A DNA stretch of 64,000 nucleotides from positions 1,054,001 through 1,118,000 of the forward strand of contig JALQBC010000004.1 of assembly GCA_023375675.1 (NCBI GenBank). Direction: 5' to 3'. The stretch is from Cytospora piceicola. Taxonomy: Eukaryota > Ascomycota > Sordariomycetes > Diaporthales > Cytosporaceae. The translations under genes were made by a program, and so were the position numbers. A model generated the notes under the pieces. It ran no database searches, was not told where the DNA came from, and saw nothing but the letters and a program-made list of their open reading frames with translations. Shown here piece after piece: positions 1 through 11,810 of this stretch. The first letter of the stretch is position 1. Each line of letters opens with the position of its first letter.

Positions 1-732
1 GTCTTCGTTTATTGGCAAGGAAGTGTACCAGCGGTTCATGGGAAGTTCGTGCAAAGAGGTGCGTCCCTGTGTTTTGTGAATTGTCTGCTGACTTATTGTT
101 GTTTAGCTAACATGAGAAAGCTCATACTGCGTCACAAGGATGCAGTATTGAAACACACCCAGCTCGACTTCGACGCGATCCAGAACGTTACATATCTTCC
201 TGAATTCGACAGGGAGGTCCAGTAAGTATATGTCCAGCCATTGAGCCATGAAATTTACGATGGCTAAAAGGCGGATAGGTGTATCTCATGGGGATATCCC
301 ACAGAATCGACGTATTACAGGGACGCCTCATCCAGTGATTCCGTCCTCGCTATTCGGATCCCTTACTTGGCCATACAAGCCACGGATGATCCCGTAAGAC
401 CAAACCCCCCTTTCAAGACGCCCCAAGTGCGCATCGTTATTGACAGCCCGTCTCAGATCGCCGTGAATGAAGCCATTCCGTATCGGGAATTCGAAACCAA
501 CCCCTACACCGTTTGCCTCACAACGTCTCTTGGTGGACATCTTGCCTTTTTCGAGATGGGAGGTGGACGTTGGCATTCAAAGCCGGTGTCGAACTTCTTG
601 AACCATATGGCGACCAAAGTCGATCTGGACCACATCAGCCACAAGGTCGACGGCGACACTGTCAGAAAGCCGCAGTATGGAGCAGACTTCGACCCCATGA
701 GACGCCGCATGTATATTGCTGCGGTGGAGTAA
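1..732 (+). CDS. YheT-type alpha/beta hydrolase, 3' part
   Basis: This is the C-terminal part of an alpha/beta hydrolase of the YheT/Eht1/Ymr210w family, which includes medium-chain acyl esterases and ethyl-ester synthases. Three exons fit: up to 44, 107-221 and 279-732. The introns are 45-106 (donor GTTCGT, acceptor TAG) and 222-278 (donor GTAAGT, acceptor TAG). Joining them gives uninterrupted family-like sequence, including RFMGTNMRKL, then QCISWGYP, then YYRDASSSD. The segment IPYLAIQATDDPV holds the conserved late Asp region. SLGGHLAFFEMG carries the Gly-His that should supply the catalytic His, and KPVSNFL is a usual family tail. The nucleophile Ser lies upstream of the window. The natural stop is at 730-732. 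The family call is fairly sure; the substrate is not known. Confidence 0.85.
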
Positions 733-1423
733 GCACTCTTTGATTACTATAGACGGGGGCATTGGCTTTACAGCTTGGATAGACGAAAGATAGATCTATG
801 AACACGTAGAGTAGACGGAGCTTGCATAACAGCGATGGGCAAGAAGTAGCATTTAGACGGTGTGATATAGACAGTCGGACTTCTTCTCGAGTATTCGATT
901 TGGAATCTAGTGTGGCAACTGCAACTTCCTGGATTGGTACTGCCTGGGTATCTATATCTTATGTGCTCTAGACAGTAGAACTGGCGTTATTGAATAAGCA
1001 GCCTAGTCAATGTAACTGGATCGACGACTGTCTGAGACGCAACTGCCAAGTACGTAACAGCACATCGGCGTCGTGGCACGTCGGCCAATGGCCCTGCATC
1101 GGCTTGTAACCTTGTTCCTCCCGGAGGTGCTCCAAAGGTTCAGCAGCCCTCATCAAGAAGGTCGACTTCAGCAGCCTGACCTTTATGACCTTGATTGGTT
1201 GCACGGTCCTTTGCTCGAGCTCTCTCATCCTACCAACACTTCCCAAAACAATGCATGCATCGACGACGGAATCATGCCTAGAGAACGTTTGGGGAAAAAG
1301 CAAGCCTTTTTGTCTCCCTGTCCGTCCTTTCCCCTCCAAAACGCCCGAAACGCCATGCATGCGGTGAAGCCTCCCTAAGTATGCATCTCACAGACAATAC
1401 GGCCTTGGCCGTGCTACCACTCC
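733..1423. other. intergenic spacer, convergent 3' ends
   Basis: This spacer lies between two convergent genes. Only short open frames without recognisable protein character are present. I see no RNA gene or repeat; it probably holds the two 3' untranslated regions. Confidence 0.6.
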
Positions 1424-2118
1424 TCACTCGGCGAAGGCCACGCGCTTCTTCTTGGGCTTTGCAGCCTTGGTGCCCTCCAGCTCGACGCGCCTGAGGGCCT
1501 TCTCGTCGACGTCGTCGGGGTTGGCCGGCCTCTTGCGCTTCTTGCGCAGCGAGTCCTTGGTCTCGTCCAGCTTCGCCTTGCGCTCCTCCTGCTTCGCCTC
1601 GGCCTCTGCCTTTCTTGCCTCGCGGATTGCCTCCATGTGTCGTGCCTTCATCATCTTGGACTCGATCTGGCCTTCCTTTTCGGCCTGGACCATGGCGAGG
1701 ATTGTGTTCATGCTCTCCTGTTTGAGTGGTCACCTGGTCAGCAATCTGTCACTTGTAAAAAGAGAGATTTCGCAGCAGCGTAACCAGGAGGTGGGTGGGG
1801 GGGGGGGGGGCGTCATACCCGATCATCGACGAAGACCTTGCCCTTCTTCTGGCCCTTGGGCTTCTGCACCCCGATGGGCGTCACCATGTTCAATTCCGGA
1901 ATACCGAGGTCCTTCTCGGCGTAGACCTTCCTCTTCTTTTTCTTCGTGAGTTCCTTGGCGAGCTGTCCTGGTTTTATGGGCGCCTTCTTGCCCTCCTTGG
2001 TCTTCCTGGCCTTGACCACGGGGTCATTTATGGGGTTCTTGCTGGCTTTGCTGTTCTTGATGCCGGAACCCCTGGTCGCGTGCTTGTTCTTGACGGTCTT
2101 TGTCCGTGAGGCACCCAT
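1424..2118 (-). CDS. LOC1: 60S ribosome assembly / mRNA localisation protein Loc1
   Basis: This is a small, very basic nucleolar protein of the Loc1 family, which acts in 60S subunit assembly and export and, in yeast, in ASH1 mRNA localisation. Exon 1 is 2118-1819 and exon 2 is 1717-1424, giving 197 residues. The intron (1718-1818) has a GTATGA donor and a CAG acceptor, and joins VFVDDR to ESMNTILA in frame. Family features seen are an N-terminal Lys-rich stretch, the block [11 protein letters not shown], the block [12 protein letters not shown], and a long charged helix ([12 protein letters not shown]) followed by a KKKR tail. The intron contains a run of 14 C on the coding strand. Upstream, a 1.9 kb spacer separates it from the rhomboid gene, which is divergent. 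Confidence 0.9.
1797..1810. repeat. homopolymer run of 14 G within the LOC1 intron
   Basis: Fourteen consecutive G on the + strand lie a few bases inside the LOC1 intron donor (C run on the coding strand). Such runs are length-unstable and error-prone in sequencing. Confidence 0.9.
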
Positions 2119-3015
2119 TTTGTCGTTGTGGAAGGGGGGTGTATGCGAAGATGCGCAAGGTGTATGTATGTATGTACTTAGGTAAATGGGGCAAAGTTGG
2201 GGGAGTCCTGTCGCGAACTTTTTGCCGGGAAATTTTGGATGCGAGCCGATAAGAACCCTTATCGTAGCACAGGGGTGGAATGGGGGTAGTCTCTCTCAAC
2301 CCTGACTCTCAACCCTGACTCTAGAGTCTTTTTTCTTGAATATGATTCTACACACAAGGTTCTAGCGTTTGATGGCCGTTTGTCACAGGCAAACCAAACT
2401 CCTACTCGCAGGCACTGCTGCTACAGCGCCCTGATCTTGCATCGGAATTGCTGTAGTCAATCCGGCTTCATATACATGCGAGTCAAGATGAGCGACATTG
2501 TCCATTATTATCTTACAAAACAAGGAAGAGCTTCTCGTTCCCCGTGGATTAATGAAGACGACGTCAAGCGCGCCATATTGACCGGGTACTGAGCAGCAGT
2601 GCTCATCAAAAGGAAGCATTTAGTAGATCAGCCACTCCGGCTCATAATACTGTACTGTACATACTGAGGAGGCAAGGATCAATCATGGAACCGAAGAAGG
2701 AAGCGATGCAAAGGCGGTCTGCCTTTGTTGGTACGGATCTGTAACTGCACGTCTGGAACTCCAACCGACTCATCCTCCTCACCAAGATTTCCTGCTTTCT
2801 ACTTCCTACCTGTGTATATACCTCTAGCGAGCAGCATCTCAACACAAAGGCAGGAAAAAAGACAAGCGGCCTATTTTGCATCTGTCAGGGTTTCCACCTG
2901 CTCTCACCAGCAGTGGACGGTAATAAATGGCGATGGTGGAGAGAGGCCATTGAACGCGGACGGTATTGAATGGCTCAATGAATGAAATGACTGAATGGCA
3001 TGGGATGGGATGAAT

Positions 3016-3039
3016 TGGTCTGGTCTGGTCTGGTCTGGG
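3016..3039. repeat. short tandem repeat, TCTGG unit
   Basis: Four to five copies of a 5-bp unit (TGGTC/TCTGG register) sit between copies of a GGGAT-type unit, about 50 bp before the long inverted repeat. Confidence 0.85.
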
Positions 3040-3087
3040 ATGGGATGAGTTTCTAAAAACAGATAGCTTGTACATACGTACTAAAGG

Positions 3088-3141
3088 ACTGCGGTACATA
3101 TGTGTACGTGTACTAGCACACGTACACATATGTACCGCAGT
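3088..3141. repeat. perfect 24-bp inverted repeat (hairpin)
   Basis: The arms 3088-3111 and 3118-3141 are exact reverse complements, with a 6-bp centre (ACTAGC) that is itself nearly palindromic (CTAG). The whole 54 bp is a palindrome except for one base pair. It lies in the spacer upstream of the rhomboid gene and inside no coding sequence. Confidence 0.95.
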
Positions 3142-3992
3142 ATCTAGCCACTGTTATACTGTGGTAGATCGTCCCGCCATCATCTTCTTGGCTGGCCGGT
3201 AAACAACACAGCCAGCTTCTCCGCGTGTAGGAAACCCCACAACTTCGAACTTTGCTGGGCGCAGATCCAAGCTGGCTGTCTGGCAGGTCTGGCTGCTGGC
3301 TAACATCGTCAGCCGTGCTTGCGGTTTCTTGATCGATAGAGGGATGAAACCATGCAGCAAAATTCAAATTTACAACTGTTTGGCCTACGAACCTTGATTG
3401 AGACTGACTGTCTACCCGGTCTTTCACTCATTCACATTGTCATCTCCCAATTATGAATGGAACAACAGCTCAAGTCCTAGGCACTTACCTAATTGACAGC
3501 CACAGCCGGCCAAACAATCAGATTCGGAGTGGGCTGAGCCTTACGAATACCAAGTGGCGGAGACAAGACTTGGATGTCGGTGCAGGGATTGGCCCCAACA
3601 CAGCTACCCAGTACATGCAAAAGCGGCAACGGCAACGCAACTCAAACAGGGTCCCTGAAACAAACCTCCTTGGACAAACCTTGAGCACCTGAACCTGGGA
3701 ACTTACCAGCCTACTTACCTTGTACTGCTTAAACAGTAGAACTGCTGCTGCTGCAGACCAGATTCATATTATCTCTCTCTCTCCTCCTTCCCCTCTCAAT
3801 TTTTGTACCAAGCTTGCTCACATCAGCCAACTCACCCCCAATCTGTACTTCGGCGTCCAAGGTCTAACGGTTCACGACCACATCTCGCTGAGACATATGT
3901 TACATTGACCTCGGGTGGAGGATCATTGGTTTCAAACCCAACCGCCAACCTGACGCGAGCTGAGCCGCGCGCTCACATAACCCCTTCCCATC

Positions 3993-5912
3993 ATGGCTGG
4001 CAACGAGTATTACGGCCAGGACCACCTGAACAAACCTCTACCACCACCTCTCAGTACATCACCTGCACCTATGGACGAGGGTCATCGGCACAACACTTTC
4101 GATTCACAAATGCCCTACCGTCAAGATACTACATACAGCAACACCAGCTCCCATTATTCCCAACGAGGAAACACCATACAAGCCCACCCAACAGCACAGT
4201 ATCCCTCAAGACAAGACACCTTCGCATCCGCTGTCCCGACCCTACCGACTATTCCCCAGGACCGACAGAATACATACAGCTCGTCTCAATACACTCCCGC
4301 ACCTGCACCGTCAATGTACTCCAACGCCCCTTCCTACTCGAACCCACCGTCTTATACGACGGAGCAACATCTGGGTACTCAGCTACCAGAGCAAGGTGTA
4401 TCGCCTGCCTCGAATGTCTCCGCGTCGCCTTTCGACACCGTCTTCGATGATCATGCTTACCCAGCCAACGCATACCAGTCCGCATCGTCGAGTCGTCAGC
4501 ATTTGACAGGGCAGGACGCGACCTATGGCGCGACGTCCGACGAGAACCTACATTCACATGATGCGATCCCCCTCCAGGACCGTAACGCCAAGGACCCGGC
4601 CGATGATATCGATCATGTCTACGAGGCGCCAAGGCAGACTAGAACGCCCAAGAAGCAAGGCGTGGGATTCGGCGAGCTGGGAATGTTCGGGGCATACAAC
4701 AACCGCATTCCCTGGGTGACTTATATCTTTACACTGGCACAGATTGGTGTCTTCATCGCCGAGATCGCGCAAAACGCCATACTGACGGGATCTCCTATCA
4801 TGATCCACCCACAATTTAACCCCATGATCGGTCCATCGACGTACCTGATGATCAACTTCGGAGCCAGATTTGTGCCGTGTATGCATAATGTGGAAGGCAT
4901 CACCGACGCCAATGCGACTTTGGGCTGGCCCTGTCCGAATACCACGTCTTCCGCCTCTACTGCTTACACTTGCACCTTGTCCGAACTGTGTGGGTTCGGG
5001 GGTATTCCCGAACCCAAGTACAGTCTTGATGCGAGCATGAATGATACGCCGGAGCCCAATCAGTGGTGGCGTTTCATCGTGCCCATGTTCATGCATGCTG
5101 GGCTCATCCATATCGGCTTCAACATGCTGCTCCAGCTGACTATGGGCAAGGAGATGGAGAGGTCAATAGGCTCGCTCCGTTACTTCCTCGTGTATGTGAG
5201 CTCAGGAATTTTCGGATTCGTTTTAGGTGGCAATTATGCTTCCATAGGAATGGCCTCTACTGGTGCGTCGGGTTCGTTGTTTGGCGTCATCGCCCTGAAC
5301 GCGCTCGATCTTTTCTACTCTTGGACAGACCGCAGGCACCCCGTCAAGGACCTCATGTTTATCCTGTTAGATATGGTCATCTCTTTTGTACTGGGGCTAC
5401 TGCCAGGCGTCGACAACTTCTCTCACATCGGCGGGCTGCTGATGGGCCTCGCACTGGGTCTTTCAGTGCTGCACTCACCGAACGCTCTGCGGCGGAGAAT
5501 CGGCGATGAGGCGCCGTACTCGACCGTCAGCTCGGGATACACGGGCGACAAGCCGCCAGGGTTCCTCAAGAACCCCATCGGATTCTTTAAGGGCCGCAAG
5601 CCGTTGTGGTGGGCCTGGTGGCTTGTCCGAGCCGGCGCGATCGTGTTGGCGCTTGTCGTGTTCATTGTGCTGCTGAACAATTTCTATGTGTATCGCCACA
5701 CCTGCAGCTGGTGCAAGTACTTGAGTTGCTTGGTAAGTCCCATCTTCTACTCTCTTCCTTTCCATCTCCATACTGTTGACTAACATGGGTGTTAGCCCGT
5801 GAGCAATTGGTGCTCCAGCGGCTTTACGTATACTCCAGTAACCCAATCGAAGCGGGAGTTGTTTTCCAGTGCGGAGGAGGTTTTTAATATTCCGAGGGAG
5901 TTCTTCGCGTAA
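3993..5912 (+). CDS. rhomboid-family intramembrane serine protease
   Basis: This is a membrane protein of peptidase family S54, which cleaves transmembrane segments of substrate proteins within the lipid bilayer. Exon 1 is 3993-5732 and exon 2 is 5796-5912, giving 618 residues. The 63-nt intron has a GTAAGT donor, a CTAAC branch site and a TAG acceptor. Residues 1 to about 235 are a polar, Gln/Ser/Pro-rich cytosolic tail. Several hydrophobic segments follow. The conserved HxGxxHxxxN region reads HAGLIHIGFN. The catalytic pair is Ser426 in GASG and His478 in HIGG. A loop with several Cys (residues about 300-335) probably lies in the lumen. One more membrane segment precedes a Cys-rich C-terminus. 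The long tail and extra helix set it apart from the short Rbd2 type. The substrate is unknown. Confidence 0.92.
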
Positions 5913-7602
5913 GGCAATATCAAGAAGCTCAGCACCGCAACAATCAGGAAGCACCAGCCAGCATGGTTGAGGACATCATCAGGGAAGGACAAGTTACCAG
6001 GGCAAGTATCAGGCCATAAGTTTCGCACAGCGATGGAGTTCGGGTGATATTTTTCTGTGTGGGCTAAACCTAATGAGAGATTCGAGGATGTCGGGACACC
6101 ATGAGACCTGGGATGTATGCCGAGGAAGACGAGAAACGGGCAGTCATTCTCGGTCGGCAGGAGTGTACACCTGCGTCGTGGGTGGTGTGTGTGAGATGAC
6201 GCACATATTCACATAATCAAGGGCCATATCCAAGGCGTTCAGGCTGGACTTTGTCGTTTCCATAATTCGATGCCGCGTGATGTGATGATTGACTGGCCCG
6301 CGCACGCTCGAGGGTCACCATGCCTCCTGTACACGCAGAATCCTCCCTGCAAGAAGCCACTTGGAGAACCTTCCATTGCTGCATGTCACAGTCCAGGGTC
6401 CGGCCAGCCTTGGGTTTCATTTATTTACATAATTTGCGGGGAAGGGAACACGCACTCTTTTAAATAACACCTGCCCCGGGATTTAGGACTCTTCAACCTT
6501 AACCTTCTTTCACCTTCACAGTTACCGCCGACCGGGCACTCACATTTCACAGGTATCCTCAGCGTCGAGCTCTACCTCGATCGACCTGGTGCCCATATTT
6601 GTATGAACCTCTGAGAGGAAGATTGGGGGTTGATTTGTTTTTAGTGACCAACTGTGGCCACAGCTTTATTTTACTCTGCCCTGGATCCTGAGCTGCCGCT
6701 GCTGTTGCTCGATTGTCAGTCTTCTCCGACGATAAGTGCTTGGTACTATGAATATGTGAGATTTGACCTCTACAAGCCTGAGTTTGTCTTCCTTTGTGTA
6801 TTTCAGTCTTGCACACGTCCAATGATGACCGAACAAAACTTTCATGGCTTACCTGATGACCTTCTACATGGTCTATGTGATGCCAAAAATTGTACTATTG
6901 TCTTCAGCTCTGATAATCGTCTCTCCACAAACATGCTTCTTTTCGGATCTTGAGACGGCCAAGGCTGACCTGAAAATCACGTCGCGCATGCGTGCTAGAT
7001 ACAGAGCGATTTCGCACTTCTCGATTTTGGCCGTTGTTCGCTGGCATTTCAACATTCTATACATATAGCAACGCAACGCAACGCGTCTGGCTTGGGGATG
7101 GAGATAAAGGGAGACAGGTGCACTCATAGTGCTGTTGTTGCACGTTTGAGTGCCATGCGTTATTTCGCATACGTAGAGCTGGGCTTCCGTATAGCAGCAG
7201 TAGCTCTCAGCCCCCAGATAATCAAATAGACAGCTATATCAGTCACTTAGACACAAGGTCTCCACATGTGCAGCCCGTGATCCCAAGTACTGCTATCCCG
7301 GGGTGAATTTCCTCCAATTTCCGTTGAGTATGCCCGTGTGCCGGCTACTTTCCGCTTTTTCTTTTGTTTAGCCGTAATGACGCGGCGGGAATTCGGTGCC
7401 TGTTGGGCTACGCACAAGGCTGTGGCCCCATTCATTGAGGCCATCGTATAGCTGGACAGATGAACGGCGGAAGGCGCCAGCTCTAGTTTGTCTGAATATA
7501 TCCTTTTCCTTGGTACGTTATCCGGATGCGCCTTAGACGTATCGAGAATAGGGTCACATGCCTCTTAGCCCTCTGATCAGAGTCATAGACGGTTTCAAGC
7601 CT
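5913..7602. other. 1.7 kb intergenic region
   Basis: This region lies between two convergent genes. Only short frames of no protein character are seen. A TATA-like stretch and a C/T-rich block near 6490-6560 could belong to an unrecognised transcript, but I cannot support one. Confidence 0.5.
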
Positions 7603-9348
7603 TCAAGGCTCTAGGTCATATTCCTCAAATATACAATCCAGTTTGTGCCTCCACTGCGTCGGCAACGCCTCCTGGATCCCCCTGACCTGGTTTTCCCCGG
7701 TCTTGCCAATCAGCCACAGGTCGTCATACGGGATCCAAAGCTTGAAGAAATGCGCCAAAGTGATCAGCGCGCGTGGCCGCATCTGCGTCAAGAAATCGTG
7801 ATAAATCTCGGGCATCCAGACGGCGAACCCGATGAACCACCGACAGATGGCGTACAGCGGCAACCGGTCGGCGATGGCCTGCTGGACCGACCCGATGTAG
7901 CTGAGCACGCGGTTGTATACGCCCAGCGCCACCCCGTCCTGCAGCTCGCGGTCGCCCGCGGCGGCTGCGGCGCCGGTTCCGCCCCGGTCGCCGTCCAGCA
8001 CCCACGCCAGGTGCGCGCGCCGCCCCGGGGCGAACATCTCGTCCGGGTCCATCCGCGGCGTGCTGTCGACGAAGCGCGAGATCCCGTCGCCGCCCCCGGG
8101 CCCGAGGTACCCCCTCGCCGCGGCCAGCACCGCCCCGGCGCCCCTGCCCATGCGCAGCCACTCGAGCGGCGGCTGCCACGGCCGCACGGGCAGCGTCTGC
8201 ACGAGGGCGAAGGAGCTCTGCAGGATGGTCAGCGACGACAGGCACACGGCGTCGGCGTTCTCACGGCCGAGGCGGCCCACCGCCCGGCGCTGCTCGCGCA
8301 GCGCCATGGACAGGTACTTGTGCTGCACCAGCCGCAGCTGGCCCCTCTCCCGGGGGTCCGCCGCCTTGGCCCACATGCTGAGCGCGCTCGACGCAAGGAT
8401 CGAGTACAGGATGGCGTCGTCCTCGAGCCCCAGGAGGGGGATCTCGCGGCCCCAGAGGAAGGACCCCGGGGGGAAGGCTCTGCCGGCGGGGACGGGCTGC
8501 GGCCCGTGGTGCTGCGCCGCCTTGGTGCCGTGGAACTGCTGCGCCTGGTTGAGCATGTAGTTGTGCATGAGCCGGAGCTCCCAGATACGCCGCTCCTTGG
8601 ACTCTGGGATGTCGACGATCTCGGGGTCCGTCAGGTGCGAGAGATAGTCGTTTACCTTGCGGACGCTTCCTGCCTGAGAGGAGGAGGAGGAGCCCGTGAG
8701 TTGGGGAGGAGGCGAAGGTTCCTGGGTGGCTGGGTAGTGCGTGGGTCCGGAGGTCACAGACGAGACCCCGCGGGCTTCCCCCGGATAGAGTACGTATGTA
8801 CGATCCGGCACCGGTCTCTGGGCCCAGGTCTCTGAGCCGGTAGTCGCTGATGGCGCGTTTGGTAAAAGGGTTGGATCGCTATGGCTGGCTGAAAATTGGG
8901 CGCGAGTGGCCCGGAGGCGAATTCCAGCATCACCGGCGTGCTGGTGGACTTGCTGAGGTCTACGACGAGACACGTTCGTAGGGTAGATACAATCCATCTG
9001 GTGACGGCTACAGCCATCACAGGCGGGTCGAGCTTCATCGCACTGGGAAAGTCATCGGGCATGTCAGTAAGTTGGCATGCTCGAGTTGAGCCCTATGATG
9101 GCCAAGACTGATGAATGTCATTGAGGTGGGACTTCGTTGTTTGTGATATACAACCTTCCAGAGGAAGCCGATACATGGTTAGTCTGTCAACTGAGGAATA
9201 TGCAATGAATTACCTTAACTCGGCGGGTCTTGCATCTCATACAACCCGTTCTCGACTTCCTGTGGTAGAGACGGGGACCAACGGGTCGCCGTGTTGTTCG
9301 AAGGGTATCCGCTATATGGTTCTCGCCCATCGCCATGTCGTGATTCAT
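7603..9348 (-). CDS. Zn2Cys6 (fungal binuclear cluster) transcription factor
   Basis: This is a nuclear regulator with an N-terminal Zn2Cys6 DNA-binding domain. Exon 1 is 9348-9214 and exon 2 is 9042-7603, giving 524 residues. The 171-nt intron (GTAATT donor, CAG acceptor) splits the cluster just before its third cysteine. The cysteines are C36, C39, C46, C53, C56 and C63, in the usual spacing. The rest is a weakly conserved, alpha-helical fungal-specific region; residues about 100-180 are Ser/Pro-rich. The open frame extends to 9477, but that codon is GTG, so I start at ATG 9348; an upstream exon is possible. Third-position GC is very high in the middle of exon 2. The target genes cannot be read from the sequence. 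Confidence 0.88.
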
Positions 9349-10675
9349 TGCGGGACTGTTTCCCAATTTCCCCTTTGTGCCGCCCGTGTCTCTCTGCTTT
9401 CCGTAGTGATTTGAGACTCTGGACTGTTGTTGTTGACTGGAAGTGAGAGCGAATATTTGGGCTTTTAAAATAGGCACGCATGATCAAGGATGCATGCTGA
9501 GCACCGTTGGTTGGGCTTGTAAGCAGAGTGGGGGCTATTGATAGCTATGCGGAAAAGGTAAAGAGAGAGGCGCGGAGGTGAGAGATTGTGAATTCTCGGA
9601 TCAGATGGCCTTTTAGCAACCTGGCTAAGGCCAGAATAAGTTTTCGATGCTATCCAGAAGACATCACCACGACAAGGCTTGTTGTGTATCAAACCCGGAA
9701 AGGCTATTGAAGGCTGCTCTCTAGGCAGCAACTTATGTTGGCGCAGCAGGATCACACCGGCTGCAGGTCCCTTTCTCTTCTGGGACACTATAATCGTCGC
9801 CAAAACGGCGGAGCCAACCATTGCCGCTTCAACGGCTTGCTTGAGCGCCGCGCCAAGTCTCATGCCACCTTTTCTGAATGTTTGGGTTCCTCTAGCACCA
9901 AAACCGAGGTAGGCTCAGTTGCGGGCTGCATCCGGTAACGTGCTAACAGTGGCTAATTTTGCTGACCATACTGACAAGTCTGATGGAATGTTCTTGCCCG
10001 CATCCGAACAAGGCCATCTGGATATCGGAGGGTGAGGCCTCAGTCGCCTCACCGTCGGGATCCATCGCGCGACGATTCAGATACTTGATTTCGGAAGGGA
10101 AAGCCGAATGAATGAGATCCCCCCACGGTCCCCCCACGGCGAAGGTAGGGTTTAGGTATGCCATTCCTGCAGGGGAGAAAGATATTTATAAACAAGCATC
10201 TAGTCGATGAATCTTTCCACGATGGACTTTGCAAGCTCTGTGATTGTGTGCTACCCGGTGATGTCTGGTCTGGAGCTCCCCTGGTCCTTTCAGACCGACA
10301 GACGCGTACCCACCATATGAGCTACGGTAGATTTTCCCCCATGAAGGCGCAAAGGTGCCAGACGCGTGTCCCCTTGCTTTTTGCGCTTGGTATCGACTAA
10401 AGCACTGTCATCTCAGAACGCCTTGCATAGGATACCAGTCGCCTGGTGATTCGCGCGAAGTGTTGCATGTAGTAGCGTGTCGAATGCTCAGATCCAAAGG
10501 CGCCTAAGCCTGTCCCAGGGGCCTGGGAGGTCTTTTGTAGGGTGAAGGCCGTGTTGACCTTCCCTCTCCGGCGTCTCATAGCTGTGCAAGCTGCTTTGCA
10601 AGACCAATTGCTTCTTTGAGCTTCCCCATACCCTCATTAGGGCTGTCCAGAACCTTCCCTCTGGAACTGCTGATT
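9349..10675. other. 1.3 kb intergenic region
   Basis: This holds the probable promoter and leader of the Zn2Cys6 gene (right of 9348, transcribed leftward) and the 3' flank of the CENP-S gene. I see no further gene, RNA or repeat. Confidence 0.55.
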
Positions 10676-11187
10676 TCATCGCTTGGATTTGCCCTTACCC
10701 TTGCTGACCTTGGCCGCCTTCTGCTCATCGACGAAATCCTTGACAATTCCGTGGAGATCGGCGTTCCGTCTGGCCAGTAGCAAGACATCATCCGTAGTGA
10801 CGGTTGTCCGACTGGCATGGCGGCTGAAGCTCTCCAGGTCGATGGCCACGTTTTCTGCAGATGGTCTCAAATATCAGATCTCCGGCGTTCTACAGACTCT
10901 CACGTAGATATATATCGGCTCAATGCTGGCGACCTACCTATCTGTGTCCAGACCATTTCAGTTAATGCGCCAATGAACTGTGGTGTTGCGTTCCTGTTTC
11001 GTCGCAGTGACTCGTCGTCCACCATCTTGCCAACGGCAAACCATAGGGCGGCCTTCAGACGCTGTGCAAGAGTATTAGTCTAGGTAGGTACTGTGAAGGA
11101 GCGACGCGTCTGAGGCGCGTCTCAAGACGGCTAGCTGGATGGTTCGTCACTGACCTCACGGACATCTTCTATGTCTTGGTCTGCCAT
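10676..11187 (-). CDS. MHF1: CENP-S / MHF1 histone-fold protein
   Basis: This is a small histone-fold protein that pairs with MHF2/CENP-X. The pair acts at the inner kinetochore and, with the FANCM-type helicase, in fork repair. Three exons fit: 11187-11155, 11061-10938 and 10854-10676. The introns are 93 and 83 nt (donors GTCAGT and GTAGGT, both CAG acceptors), giving 111 residues. The core reads through KAALWFAVGKMV, then ATPQFIGALTEMVWTQIENVA, then the histone-fold helix with RTTVTTDDVLLLARRN and LHGIVKDFVDEQ. This matches CENP-S closely. A Lys-rich tail (KGKGKSKR) ends the protein. It is divergent from PGA2 across about 620 bp. Confidence 0.93.
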
Positions 11188-11810
11188 CACGACGACTGTT
11201 GTATCGTGGTTTCTCAGGTCCAAACCAAAGACGTTGAAGGGTTGCCGAGCTCAAACCCCACAACATAGGAGAAGATGCTGTCTTGCTGGAGGTTGAGTTG
11301 TAAGCTCCTTGTCGAGATATTACACAGTGAGCCCTTGTATGTTAGTGAGCGCCCAGCGAATCACAGGACGTCAGTTTTAGCTCTGCAGCGGGTGTGGGGC
11401 TACTGTATGTGCTAGAGCTCTAGCGCGTGGTGAGTTCTGTCGGTCAGTGCCGAGGCAACGTGGACCCTGCACAAACTTCGTCACTCAGTCACTCAGTCAC
11501 TCACCCGCTGCGCTGTCCCTGACATTCGAAAACTGTCCAAGCTCGGAACGCGCCTTCGAGTCTCTTCCACCAAACCGCCAAAATTCCCTCAATTCCTACC
11601 GTGCCGCGACTAAAACTATATAATACACCGCCGGATTGTCATCGGTTACCGTTTACCTGCGCAACAAGTCAACTTTGGTCTCGCAATCGTCCCGCGCACC
11701 AAGCTACATACAGCTAGCCACCTATCTAACGGCGGTCATTTAAACCACCCGTCCTGTGTCTCTCGCCCCCCGAACAACTCTCCCCTGGAACAAACCAAAC
11801 ACCGCCCACC
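11188..11810. promoter_or_regulatory. divergent promoter region MHF1 / PGA2
   Basis: A 623-bp spacer lies between the start codons of two divergent genes. It contains an 8-bp direct repeat (TCACTCAG, about three copies at 11480-11505) and a TATA-like element (CTATATAATA) near 11615, on the PGA2 side. No specific factor site was identified. Confidence 0.5.

Larger units (their letters stand above)
2119..3992. other. 1.9 kb divergent intergenic region (LOC1 / rhomboid)
   Basis: No protein-coding gene was recognised. The region contains a direct duplication of about 14 bp near 2293-2322 (CAACCCTGACTCT unit), a CTGGT tandem run, and the long inverted repeat described separately. The last few hundred bases before 3993 are C/T-rich, as expected for a fungal leader. 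Confidence 0.6.

Noticed and set aside
3803..4450. 215-codon frame overlapping the rhomboid start
   Set aside because: It is a shifted-frame shadow of the Ser/Thr/Pro-rich N-terminal tail of the rhomboid gene.
7645..8835. 396-codon frame on the + strand
   Set aside because: It is antisense to the Zn2Cys6 gene and Arg/Pro/His-rich, a shadow of the GC-rich codons of that gene.
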